Assembly (NCBI GenBank): GCA_002440045.1
Contig: DJRI01000156.1
Coordinates: 1 to 6,494, forward strand
DNA: 6,494 bases
Reading direction: 5' to 3'
Source of the DNA: Ruminococcaceae bacterium UBA6364
GTDB taxonomy: Bacteria > Bacillota > Clostridia > Oscillospirales > Acutalibacteraceae
Part shown: positions 1 to 6,055 of the stretch, piece after piece
Layout: the number at the start of each line of letters is the position of its first letter
Numbering within the stretch: the stretch's first letter is position 1
Notes under the pieces: generated by a model
What the model saw: only the letters and a program-made list of their open reading frames with translations
What the model was told of the DNA's origin: nothing
Database searches by the model: none
Translations under genes and position numbers: made by a program

Positions 1-563
1 TTCATCTGTTTCTCCATGGCATCCTGGATCGCTGCCGGAGGAATGATGTTCTTAAGCTCAACACGGTTGACTTTGATTCCCCATGGATCTGTGGCTTCAT
101 CAAGGGAAGCTCTCATTCTGGTATTGATCACCTCGCGGGATGTCAGTGTCTCATCCAGCTCCATGTCACCAATAATGTTACGAAGTGTTGTTGCGGAAAG
201 ATTCTCGATGGCCATGATCGGGTTCTCAACACCGTATGCATAAAGCTTCGGATCTGTGATCTGGAAAAATACTACCGTGTCGATCTGCATGGTTACGTTA
301 TCTTTTGTGATAACGGGCTGCGGGGGAAAGTCAACAACCTGTTCTTTTAAAGAAACAACCTTTGCAACGCGCTCTATAAACGGAATTTTAACGTGAAGTC
401 CCGTGTCCCACGTTGTGGAATAAGCGCCGAGGCGCTCTATTACATATGCTTTTGACTGCGGAACGATTTTGATGTTCGCAACGACAAGAAGCAAAATAAT
501 GACTATCGGAACAAAAATAAGTACCAATGCCATGGGGTTAACTGCAAGTGTTAAAAGTGTCAT
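1..563 (-). CDS. SPFH/band-7 (stomatin-like, QmcA-type) membrane protein, C-terminus cut off by window edge
   Basis: The reverse strand from the ATG at 563 stays open to the window edge and gives 187 residues with no stop. A hydrophobic anchor lies at about residues 10-29. The SPFH core follows, with stretches typical of the stomatin/QmcA group: VIERLGAY, the DFPPQPVITKDNV region near residues 80-92, FFQITDPKLYAYGVENP, LRNIIGDMELDETL and WGIKVNRVELKNIIPP. Family members of this length class usually have about 300 residues, so the C-terminal helical part is missing here. SPFH proteins oligomerise on the membrane, organise functional membrane microdomains and affect membrane protein quality control. 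The start has an AAAGGAG Shine-Dalgarno sequence at 573-579, nine bases upstream. The gene lies 39 bases behind nfeD, the classic partner, and probably shares its promoter. Codon use changes inside the gene: from about base 310 to the edge, Ile is mostly ATC and never ATA, Glu is mostly GAG, and all seven GATC sites of the window lie here (see findings). Family assignment is firm; exact function is not. Confidence 0.93.
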   Translation of the reverse strand, partial: MTLLTLAVNPMALVLIFVPIVIILLLVVANIKIVPQSKAYVIERLGAYSTTWDTGLHVKIPFIERVAKVVSLKEQVVDFPPQPVITKDNVTMQIDTVVFFQITDPKLYAYGVENPIMAIENLSATTLRNIIGDMELDETLTSREVINTRMRASLDEATDPWGIKVNRVELKNIIPPAAIQDAMEKQM

Positions 564-602
564 AATGCCGTTCTCCTTTGTAATTTATTTGAATTGCATT
601 TT

Positions 603-1034
603 TTATAATTTCGGTCTGACAATAAGCTTTACGCCCTCAATTCTTTCGACAATAACGGGCGTGTTTTTTTCTATCACAAGCGAGTCGTCAAAAGAGCGCG
701 CCGTCCACAGCGAGCCTTTTACCTTGACAAGGCCTGTTGCCGAAAGATTGTCGATTTTTTCAAGCGAAAGCCCCTCTTCGCCTATGTACATATCGGCGTT
801 TGTGGGGAGCTTTTTTGCCGAAGTAAGGCGCCTCACAAGAGGGCGCGTTACAAGAAGAGCGATTGCCGAAACAGCAATGAATATTAAAAGCTGAATTGCA
901 ATGCTTTCTGTAATAAAAGACGCGATAAACGAGCAAAATGCGCCCACGGCAAACCAAACGGTAACGAGCTGAGCCGTTGCCGCTTCAATGATTATGAAAG
1001 CCGCGAATAAGCCGAGCCAGATAAAAGTTGCCAT
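603..1034 (-). CDS. NfeD-like membrane protein (short form)
   Basis: The 143-residue product has three predicted membrane segments (about residues 4-20, 23-42 and 46-64), a basic stretch (RPLVRRL), then a C-terminal beta-rich domain of about residues 80-143. That domain shows the NfeD OB-fold pattern: GEEGLS, GLVKVKGSLWTARS and a final VIVERIEGVKLIVRP. It is the short NfeD form, lacking the N-terminal ClpP-like protease domain of long NfeD proteins. Members are typically encoded next to an SPFH/stomatin gene and are thought to work with it at the membrane, as is the arrangement here with the SPFH gene 39 bases downstream. The ATG at 1034 is preceded by AGAGGTGG at 1041-1048, and a near-consensus sigma-A promoter lies directly upstream, so nfeD is probably the first gene of a two-gene transcript. 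The molecular activity of short NfeD proteins is not settled. Confidence 0.9.
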   Translation of the reverse strand: MATFIWLGLFAAFIIIEAATAQLVTVWFAVGAFCSFIASFITESIAIQLLIFIAVSAIALLVTRPLVRRLTSAKKLPTNADMYIGEEGLSLEKIDNLSATGLVKVKGSLWTARSFDDSLVIEKNTPVIVERIEGVKLIVRPKL

Positions 1035-1055
1035 AAATTACCACCTCTCAAATTA

Positions 1056-1083
1056 ATTATATACGATTTTTCGCGATTTTCAA
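1056..1083 (-). promoter_or_regulatory. Sigma-A-type promoter of nfeD-SPFH
   Basis: Reading on the minus strand, TTGAAA (1083-1078, five of six consensus bases) is followed by a 16-base spacer and a perfect TATAAT (1061-1056). Transcription would start near 1049, leaving a leader of about 15 bases with the Shine-Dalgarno sequence almost at its 5' end. The position upstream of nfeD and the strength of both boxes make this the best promoter in the window. Confidence 0.75.
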
Positions 1084-1106
1084 TAGATATTTAATTAAAA
1101 ATGTCG

Positions 1107-1487
1107 CTAAAAAATGTTGCTTAAAGAGGGTTCCGATGAACGTTTTATATGCTGTGTGTCGTCGCGGCAGTCGCGGCATGCTTCGAGCAGGCTTTCTGTG
1201 TCGCCGTTTTCCGTAAAATACATAAGCTTCCCCAAATCCTTTTCAAGCTCGCTTGTAACCGAATGATTTGAAAAAATGTGAAAAAAAGTTTTTTTCTTTT
1301 CCCAAAGACTGTTCAAAAGAACACTTTGGCGGTTCAAATCCTCTTTTGTGCCGCTTTCGGCGGCGTTTTTCAGCGCGTCGAGTCTTTCTGTCAATTCGTC
1401 GCAGCTTTTGTCGATTATTTTGAGTGAAGTAATCCCCATAACAAGCGCAAGAACAATAAGAAGCGCTCCTATAACCGCTTTTTTCAT
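1107..1487 (-). CDS. DUF4363 family protein, membrane-anchored
   Basis: The product has 126 residues: a single N-terminal membrane segment or uncleaved signal anchor (about residues 4-22, MKKAVIGALLIVLALVMG) and a helical, charged remainder expected outside the cytoplasm. Around residues 61-88 it has LWEKKKTFFHIFSNHS followed by ELEKDLGKL, and it ends in EPSLSNIF; both match my memory of DUF4363, a small clostridial family of unknown function often encoded next to DUF421. The ATG overlaps the stop of the DUF421 gene (ATGA, 1484-1487), and a good AGGAGG at 1498-1503 lies ten bases upstream, so the two are almost certainly translated from one message. Two cysteines at residues 104 and 107 (CRDC) stand out in the outer part; whether they form a disulfide or bind anything is unknown. 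No obvious hairpin terminator follows the stop. Confidence 0.8.
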   Translation of the reverse strand: MKKAVIGALLIVLALVMGITSLKIIDKSCDELTERLDALKNAAESGTKEDLNRQSVLLNSLWEKKKTFFHIFSNHSVTSELEKDLGKLMYFTENGDTESLLEACRDCRDDTQHIKRSSEPSLSNIF

Positions 1488-2164
1488 ATGCCGCCGGCCT
1501 CCTTTTTGATTATTTCCGTTTTTCCGTTTTTGTCAACCGTCATTAAAAGCACTTCGTTTTGCGAAAGCTTGGCTTTTTTCAGTGCCGAATCAAGCTTTTT
1601 TCTTGAAAATCCGCAGCTTGACAGATGTTTGCCTATAATTCTGCCGTCGACTATAACAGGACACAAAAACCCGCTGTCTTTTACGGTGATATTCATATCC
1701 TGCACCGTAACGCCGCGCTTTTCGGGCTTTAAAAGAAGCGATACCGCGCCGTTTGTTTCCATTACGGCATATTCGACGTCCGAAATATCGAAAACGTCCT
1801 TTTGCCTTAATGCCGAAAGCAGGTCGTCAACCGTAAGGCGCAGTGCCTTCAGCTTTTTTTGGTCTATTACGCCGTCTTTTATTATAATAAAAGGGTTTCC
1901 GTCGTTTATTTTGCGAAAACGCACGCTTTTTATGCCTATTACCGATGAAAGTATTTCAAAGCCCACAAGCAGCATAAGCGGAACGATGCTGTTTATAAGG
2001 GGAATGTCGTTGTCCTGTATGGGAATTGCGGCTATTTCCGAAAGCAGAATAGTTACCACAAGCTCCGTCGGCTGTAATTCGCCTATTTGCCGTTTTCCCA
2101 TAAGTCTTACGGAAAAGACGGCGGCAAGATATAAAATAAGAGTTCTTATGATTGTTGTAAGCAT
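1484..2164 (-). CDS. DUF421 (YetF-like) inner-membrane protein
   Basis: With the start chosen here the product has 226 residues, close to the roughly 230 of Bacillus YetF-type proteins. It has three membrane segments (about residues 2-20, 33-47 and 55-78) and the DUF421 signature RLMGKRQIGELQP at residues 20-32, followed by a cytoplasmic domain. That domain has GNPFIIIKDG (89-98), DDLLSALRQ (113-121) and VEYAVMETNG (130-139), all family hallmarks. The frame extends upstream to an ATG at 2209, but that codon has no Shine-Dalgarno sequence. The ATG at 2164 has GGTGAT five bases upstream and places the first membrane helix at the N-terminus, as is usual. DUF421 proteins are of uncertain biochemical function; some Bacillus members sit in the spore inner membrane and influence permeability, heat resistance and germination. 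The divergent germinant receptor operon fits such a role, but that is inference. Confidence 0.9.
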   Translation of the reverse strand: MLTTIIRTLILYLAAVFSVRLMGKRQIGELQPTELVVTILLSEIAAIPIQDNDIPLINSIVPLMLLVGFEILSSVIGIKSVRFRKINDGNPFIIIKDGVIDQKKLKALRLTVDDLLSALRQKDVFDISDVEYAVMETNGAVSLLLKPEKRGVTVQDMNITVKDSGFLCPVIVDGRIIGKHLSSCGFSRKKLDSALKKAKLSQNEVLLMTVDKNGKTEIIKKEAGGI

Positions 2165-2167
2165 AAA

Positions 2168-2173
2168 ATCACC
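2168..2173 (-). promoter_or_regulatory. Ribosome binding site that decides the DUF421 start
   Basis: GGTGAT on the minus strand, complementary to the 5' part of the anti-Shine-Dalgarno sequence, lies five bases upstream of the ATG at 2164. The alternative ATG at 2209 is preceded only by AT-rich sequence. Confidence 0.65.
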
Positions 2174-2232
2174 GTAACTATTTTTCTCATAAAAATTTTG
2201 TATATTCATTTAAAATTTGGAAAACTAAAAGC

Positions 2233-2238
2233 GGTGAT
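2233..2238 (+). promoter_or_regulatory. Ribosome binding site that decides the gerA start
   Basis: GGTGAT lies five bases before the ATG at 2244, the same motif and spacing as at the divergent DUF421 gene. An in-frame TTG at 2238 overlaps the last base of this motif and so is unlikely to be the start. Confidence 0.65.
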
Positions 2239-2243
2239 TGTTT

Positions 2244-3731
2244 ATGAAAAAAGAAAAGGGACCTTATATAGATGTCGGCGAAATTTCGGAAGAGCGTTTC
2301 GGCGGCGTAAGGGCTAATGCAAAAGAAAACGGCGAAATAATAAAAAAGGTGTTTCTTGATGTGTTTGATATTCTTGTAAGAGAAAGCAAGGTTTCGGGAA
2401 AGACCGTGGTGTTTGCAAACTGCGACGGCTTAACAAGCTCGCGCAATATAACGGAGGCCGTAATAAAACCCGTACTTAATTTCAATAAGCCGCTTCCCGA
2501 TAATAACTGTGCCGATTTTCTTATTGAAAACGTGCTTCTTACAACCGAGGTTAAAAAAGAAAAAAGCCTTGACAGCGCCATTTTGGATATTTTAAGGGGC
2601 AACATAATCGTATTTATCGACGGCGAGACCGAGTGTGTAACGGTCGGAGTTCAGTCGCTTCCCGAGCGTTCTCTTGAAGAACCCGAAACCGAGGTGCAGG
2701 AGCGCGGCTCGCGCGAGGGGTTTGTCGAAAATGTAAAAACAAACCTGACCCTTGTAAGAAAAAGGCTTTGTACGGTGAATTTTAAAGTGAAAATGCTTGA
2801 AATCGGCAAAACAGGCAAAACAAGGGTAGCCGTGTGCTATATGGAGGACAAGGTTAAAAAGGAAACGCTAAGAGAGGTTATGCGCCGCCTTTCAAATACC
2901 GAATACGATATGATTTACGACGCCACATATTTGAGGCGGACGCTTGACACCAAAAGAAAAAGTATGTTTTCGATGGTGGGTGCTACAGAGCGCCCCGACA
3001 CGTTCAGCGCAAAGCTTAACGAGGGCAAGGTGGGGCTTCTTGTGGACGGCACGCCGTTCGCGCTTGTTGTGCCGATACTTTTTATCGAAAATTTTCAGGA
3101 GCTTGACGATTATTTCAACCGCCCTTATTTTGCAACCTTTATAAGAATAATAAGAATTACCGCGTTTCTCATAAGCGTTTTTTTGCCCGGTATTTTTGTT
3201 TCGATATGTCTTTTTCATCAGGAGCTTTTGCCGAACGATATTCTTTACAGCATTGTGCTTATGGAAAGCAACACGCTTTTTGACCTTACAACCGAGGCTT
3301 TGATAATACATTTAATATATGAGTTTGTGCGCGAAGCGGGAATAAGAATGCCAAAAGCCGTCGGCCACGCCGTGAGCATTGTCGGCGCGCTTGTAATCGG
3401 CGACGCGGCAGTGTCTGCGGGACTTATAGGCGCGCCGATGCTTATTGTTGTGGCGCTCTCTGCGATTACCTCGCTTGTTGTGTCCACGCTTTATCAGCCG
3501 ACCGCGGTTTTAAGAATAGGGTTTATAGTCGTCGGCGGGCTTACGGGGCTTTACGGGCTTATGCTCGGTGCGGCGTTTTTAATTATGAGCCTTGCTTCCA
3601 TGAACGACTACGGCATAAGCTTTCTTTCGCCGCTTACGCCCTATGACCGCTCGCTGTGGCGCGACACATTTTCGAGGGCAGGCGTGACATCGCTTGAAAA
3701 AAGAATTTTCAACATCAACAAATTGAACTGA
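2244..3731 (+). CDS. Spore germination receptor subunit A (GerA/GerKA family)
   Basis: The 495-residue product matches the A subunit of GerA-type germinant receptors (usual length about 480-550). The N-terminal soluble part (to about residue 285) contains CDGLTSSRNITEAVIKPVL near 60-78, the family block EEPETEVQERGSREGF at 145-160, then TNLTLVRKRL, and ERPDTFSAKLNEGKVG followed by LLVDGTPFALVVP at about 249-277. The membrane part follows (about 300-455), with EAGIRMPKAVGHAVSIVGAL, VIGDAAVSAGLIGAP and a terminal LTPYDRSLWRD. In the family this subunit forms the oligomeric core of the receptor in the spore inner membrane and acts as a nutrient-gated ion channel. The usual RGPREGF reads RGSREGF here. 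The ATG at 2244 has GGTGAT five bases upstream. It is the first gene of an A-B-C operon and is divergent from the DUF421 gene. The germinant recognised cannot be told from the sequence. Confidence 0.95.
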   Translation: MKKEKGPYIDVGEISEERFGGVRANAKENGEIIKKVFLDVFDILVRESKVSGKTVVFANCDGLTSSRNITEAVIKPVLNFNKPLPDNNCADFLIENVLLTTEVKKEKSLDSAILDILRGNIIVFIDGETECVTVGVQSLPERSLEEPETEVQERGSREGFVENVKTNLTLVRKRLCTVNFKVKMLEIGKTGKTRVAVCYMEDKVKKETLREVMRRLSNTEYDMIYDATYLRRTLDTKRKSMFSMVGATERPDTFSAKLNEGKVGLLVDGTPFALVVPILFIENFQELDDYFNRPYFATFIRIIRITAFLISVFLPGIFVSICLFHQELLPNDILYSIVLMESNTLFDLTTEALIIHLIYEFVREAGIRMPKAVGHAVSIVGALVIGDAAVSAGLIGAPMLIVVALSAITSLVVSTLYQPTAVLRIGFIVVGGLTGLYGLMLGAAFLIMSLASMNDYGISFLSPLTPYDRSLWRDTFSRAGVTSLEKRIFNINKLN

Positions 3732-3742
3732 GTGGGTGGGTT

Positions 3743-4840
3743 ATGGAAAAAACAGAAATAAGCACCGCAGGCTTTTTTTCGGCAATATATCTTTCGATAC
3801 TTGTCGGCGTTTTTATGTATATGTCAAACACCGAAGCCGACGTCGGCTCTTCCGACACGGTTATAAGACCGCTTATTTATGCGCTTTTTAATATTGTGCT
3901 TATGATACCGGCATTTTTATATATAAAGTATATCGGAGGCGAAAGCGCATTCGGCTTTTTAAACGGCAACGCAAGGGTTGTTTCGGTCGTTTTTTCGGTG
4001 CTTTACTGTATATCGTTTCTTATGGGGCTAATAGGCACGGCTTCGCGCTTTGATTTGTTTGCAAGCTCCGTTATGTTTTATCAGACGGATATGTCGTTTT
4101 TTACCGTGATAATCCTCGGCGTGTGCGCGGTAATATCGTTTCTCGGCATCGGGGCTGTAACGCGCGGCGGCGTTGTTTTTACCGTTCTTGTTGTGTTGGG
4201 AACGGTCGCGGCTGTGTGCACTACTCTTATAAACGAATTTGATTTTTTGAATTTTACGCCGCTTTTTAACGAGAGCGTGCCGCAGTTTTTCTCGGACAGA
4301 TTCGGCTTTTCGTTTTTTTGCAACGAGCTTTCGGCGCTTTTTGTGTTCTTGCCGAAAATACGCGGAAATATTAAAAAGGGCTATTTTACTTGGCTCGGGC
4401 TTACGGCTCTTACAATGTCCGTTTTGGGCTTTTGCGTTGTAGGGGAGCTGGGCACGTTTGCAGATACTCAGCTTTTTCCCGTTTATGCTGTTTCAACCGT
4501 GGGCGGCGTGGGTGTTTTTGACAGATTTGACGCAATCGAAACCGCCGTTTGGATGCTGTGCGTTATTTTAAAGCTTTCTTTACAGCTTACGGTATTTAAA
4601 GAATGCTTCAATAACATTTTTAATTCGCGCTTTAAATATTTGCCCGCAATTTTCGCCGCGGCGTTTGCGGGCGGCATTACCATCTGGGTTTCGCACGATA
4701 TAAAAAGATACCGCTTTTTGTCGCTCGACGCTTTTTTTGCCGTGCCGTTTTTAATTACTGCGGTTTTGCTTCCGACGGTTTGTCTTATTATATACGCAGC
4801 AAAAAGAAAGAGGGGAAAGAAGCTTGAAAAGGCTGTTTAA
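3743..4840 (+). CDS. Spore germination receptor subunit B (GerB family, APC-type permease)
   Basis: The 365-residue, strongly hydrophobic product has about ten membrane segments, the normal size and fold of germinant receptor B subunits, which belong to the amino acid-polyamine-organocation transporter superfamily and bind the germinant. Family features include the NELSALFVFLPKIRGNIKKG region at 194-213, then GELGTFADTQLFPVYAVST at 234-252 and FDRFDAIETAVWML at 259-272; the tail is basic (KRKRGKK). The N-terminal helix (residues 5-28) is a poor match to what I recall of the family: the ISxxQ motif reads ISTAG, and no clear glycine-rich break is seen. The subunit may recognise an unusual ligand, but this is speculation. 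It starts 11 bases after the gerA stop, with a GGTGG-like ribosome site (3735-3739) unusually close to the ATG, and its 3' end overlaps gerC by 17 bases, so it is co-transcribed and probably translationally coupled. Confidence 0.93.
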   Translation: MEKTEISTAGFFSAIYLSILVGVFMYMSNTEADVGSSDTVIRPLIYALFNIVLMIPAFLYIKYIGGESAFGFLNGNARVVSVVFSVLYCISFLMGLIGTASRFDLFASSVMFYQTDMSFFTVIILGVCAVISFLGIGAVTRGGVVFTVLVVLGTVAAVCTTLINEFDFLNFTPLFNESVPQFFSDRFGFSFFCNELSALFVFLPKIRGNIKKGYFTWLGLTALTMSVLGFCVVGELGTFADTQLFPVYAVSTVGGVGVFDRFDAIETAVWMLCVILKLSLQLTVFKECFNNIFNSRFKYLPAIFAAAFAGGITIWVSHDIKRYRFLSLDAFFAVPFLITAVLLPTVCLIIYAAKRKRGKKLEKAV

Positions 4841-5999
4841 AATTTTTTCGCTTATAATCGCTCTTGCGCCGTGCGCGCTTCTTCTTTGCGGATGTGAAAG
4901 AGCGAGCATAGAGCTTTCTGAAATGATGATAATACAGGGCTTGGGTATTGATGTTGACGGCGATAAAATAATCGCCACCGTCGAAATGCTCAACAATCTT
5001 CAAAGCAGCGCCGTCGGCGGCGATGACACGGGCGAGCGCAGAACAAGAGTTTTTACGTCGTCGGGCGAAAGCATATCCGAGGCTGTCAACAATATTACGC
5101 TTAAATGCGGCAACGCACCGCTTTACGCCCACACAAGGGTTGTGGTTTTGGGAAAAAGCGCCGCAAAAAAAGATATTTCGGATATTCTTGATTTTTTTGA
5201 GCGCGACTATAACACAAAGCCGTCAATGCTTATATGCATTGCAAAGGATTGCACGGCAGAAGAAGTTATCGGTGCAAATGTGACCGACAACGGCGTTAAA
5301 AGCGAGGTTCTTGAAGGCATATTAAAAACGGGCAATAAGCTTTCGCTTGTGCCTAAAATCAGGGTCGTTGACGCTGTAACGGTTATGGAGGAGGAAACAA
5401 GCAGTCTTAAACTGCCCGCAATATCCGTTATAAAAAATAAGGATAACGACGAATTCAAACTTTCGGGGTGCGCCGTGTTTAATAAGGACAACGACTTTGT
5501 TTCTTATGTTGACGAAAAAGATTCTTCTTCAATGCTCTATCTTGACGGCAGGGTCGAAAAAGGCAGCCTTGACGTTACCCTTGAAAACGGAAGGCGCGTT
5601 TCGATGCTTATAGTAAGCTCGCATTCAAAATATAATATCGAAATTAAAGACGGTTTGCCCGTGTTTAACCTTAAAATAAAGCTTTATGCCGATTTGAACG
5701 AGTTCGGCGGAGGTGATTTCGGCGCGGTCGATGTAAAATCGCTTAAAGAAATATCAAAAAGCGCCGAAAAATCGCTTGAAGAGCAGGTTAAAAGCTGCAC
5801 GGCGCTTTTAAAGGACGAGCTTGGGTGCGACGCCGCGCGCCTCGGAAAGCGCCTGAGCTTAAAAAGCGGCAGATATTACAGCGAGGTTAAGGACAATTGG
5901 GATGAGGTCTATAAAAAATCGACGGTGAACGTCACTGCCGAAGTAATAATAAGAAGAACAGGCGACGAGGGTTTTTACAGCGCGAAAATAATGTATTGA
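4824..5999 (+). CDS. Spore germination receptor subunit C, lipoprotein (Ger(x)C family)
   Basis: The 391-residue product has a lipoprotein signal peptide: basic MKRLFK, a hydrophobic core, and lipobox LCGC with the lipidated cysteine at residue 24. The mature protein follows the Ger(x)C pattern: ELSEMMIIQGLGIDVDGDK (30-48), a domain with GESISEAVNN and HTRVVVLGKSAAKKDISDIL, then DFFERDYNTKPSMLICIAKD (123-142), and a C-terminal domain from about 212 to 391 ending VTAEVIIRRTG. In GerA-type receptors the C subunit is a lipoprotein on the outer face of the spore inner membrane and is needed for receptor function. The start is TTG at 4824, because the lipoprotein signal begins exactly there and GAGGGG (4810-4815) lies eight bases upstream; the next ATGs would remove the signal. 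The start lies inside the 3' end of gerB. A second cysteine at -2 in the lipobox is slightly unusual. No terminator was seen after the stop. Confidence 0.94.
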   Translation: MKRLFKIFSLIIALAPCALLLCGCERASIELSEMMIIQGLGIDVDGDKIIATVEMLNNLQSSAVGGDDTGERRTRVFTSSGESISEAVNNITLKCGNAPLYAHTRVVVLGKSAAKKDISDILDFFERDYNTKPSMLICIAKDCTAEEVIGANVTDNGVKSEVLEGILKTGNKLSLVPKIRVVDAVTVMEEETSSLKLPAISVIKNKDNDEFKLSGCAVFNKDNDFVSYVDEKDSSSMLYLDGRVEKGSLDVTLENGRRVSMLIVSSHSKYNIEIKDGLPVFNLKIKLYADLNEFGGGDFGAVDVKSLKEISKSAEKSLEEQVKSCTALLKDELGCDAARLGKRLSLKSGRYYSEVKDNWDEVYKKSTVNVTAEVIIRRTGDEGFYSAKIMY

Positions 6000-6024
6000 A
6001 CAAAAGCGCTCTTTGTGATAAAAT
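5996..6024 (+). promoter_or_regulatory. Extended -10 sigma-A-type promoter for the ROK gene
   Basis: TTGAAC (5996-6001, four of six) is followed by 17 bases and TAAAAT (6019-6024, five of six), with TG at 6016-6017 giving an extended -10 element. The -35 box includes the gerC stop codon. The predicted start near 6031 leaves a leader of about 25 bases before the TTG at 6056. It would let the kinase be expressed in growing cells, apart from the sporulation-specific receptor operon. Confidence 0.55.
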
Positions 6025-6044
6025 CCGATTGAAGACAAAACAAA

Positions 6045-6050
6045 GGGTGA
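6045..6050 (+). promoter_or_regulatory. Ribosome binding site that decides the ROK start
   Basis: GGGTGA lies five bases before the TTG at 6056, matching the GGTGA-type sites and spacing of the DUF421 and gerA genes. An in-frame GTG at 6047 lies within the motif itself and is therefore rejected as the start. Confidence 0.6.
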
Positions 6051-6055
6051 GTTAT

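Larger units (their letters stand above)
2165..2243. promoter_or_regulatory. Divergent intergenic region between DUF421 and the ger operon
   Basis: This 79-base AT-rich gap must carry the promoters for both directions. Weak matches to the forespore sigma-G pattern (GHATR, spacer, CATNHTA, as known from Bacillus) are visible: plus strand GTATA (2200-2204), 16 bases, AAAACTA (2221-2227); minus strand GAATA (2207-2203), 17 bases, AAAAATA (2185-2179). The -35-like elements match fully, the -10-like elements only five of seven. No convincing sigma-A promoter was seen. The AT-rich background makes chance matches likely, and both would put the transcript start almost on the Shine-Dalgarno sequence. 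That the region is regulatory is near certain; the specific boxes are not. Confidence 0.4.

Noticed and set aside
1084..1106. Possible terminator after DUF4363
   Set aside because: The stretch is AT-rich without a GC stem; the CGACATTTT and AAAATCG pieces pair too weakly, so read-through into nfeD cannot be excluded.
1280..1296. A7-G-T7 near-palindrome and a run of A resembling a slippery frameshift site inside the DUF4363 gene
   Set aside because: It encodes a plausible KKKTFF stretch, the stem is only A-T with a one-base loop, there is no GC hairpin for a terminator, and the frame is intact on both sides.
1488..2177. Long plus-strand open frame of 229 codons opposite the DUF421 gene
   Set aside because: It is almost the exact shadow of a well-supported DUF421 gene, and its Ser/Phe/Ile-rich translation shows no family pattern.
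2165..2209. Upstream ATG at 2209 as the DUF421 start
   Set aside because: No Shine-Dalgarno sequence precedes it, and the extra 15 residues are polar and precede the normal N-terminal membrane helix; the ATG at 2164 has GGTGAT at the right distance.
2892..3311. Minus-strand open frame of 139 codons inside the gerA gene
   Set aside because: Lys/Arg/His-rich shadow of a conserved coding region with no recognisable domain.
6047..6055. GTG at 6047 as the ROK start
   Set aside because: It lies inside the GGGTGA ribosome site; TTG at 6056 has proper spacing and gives the normal short N-terminus before GIDIGGTK.
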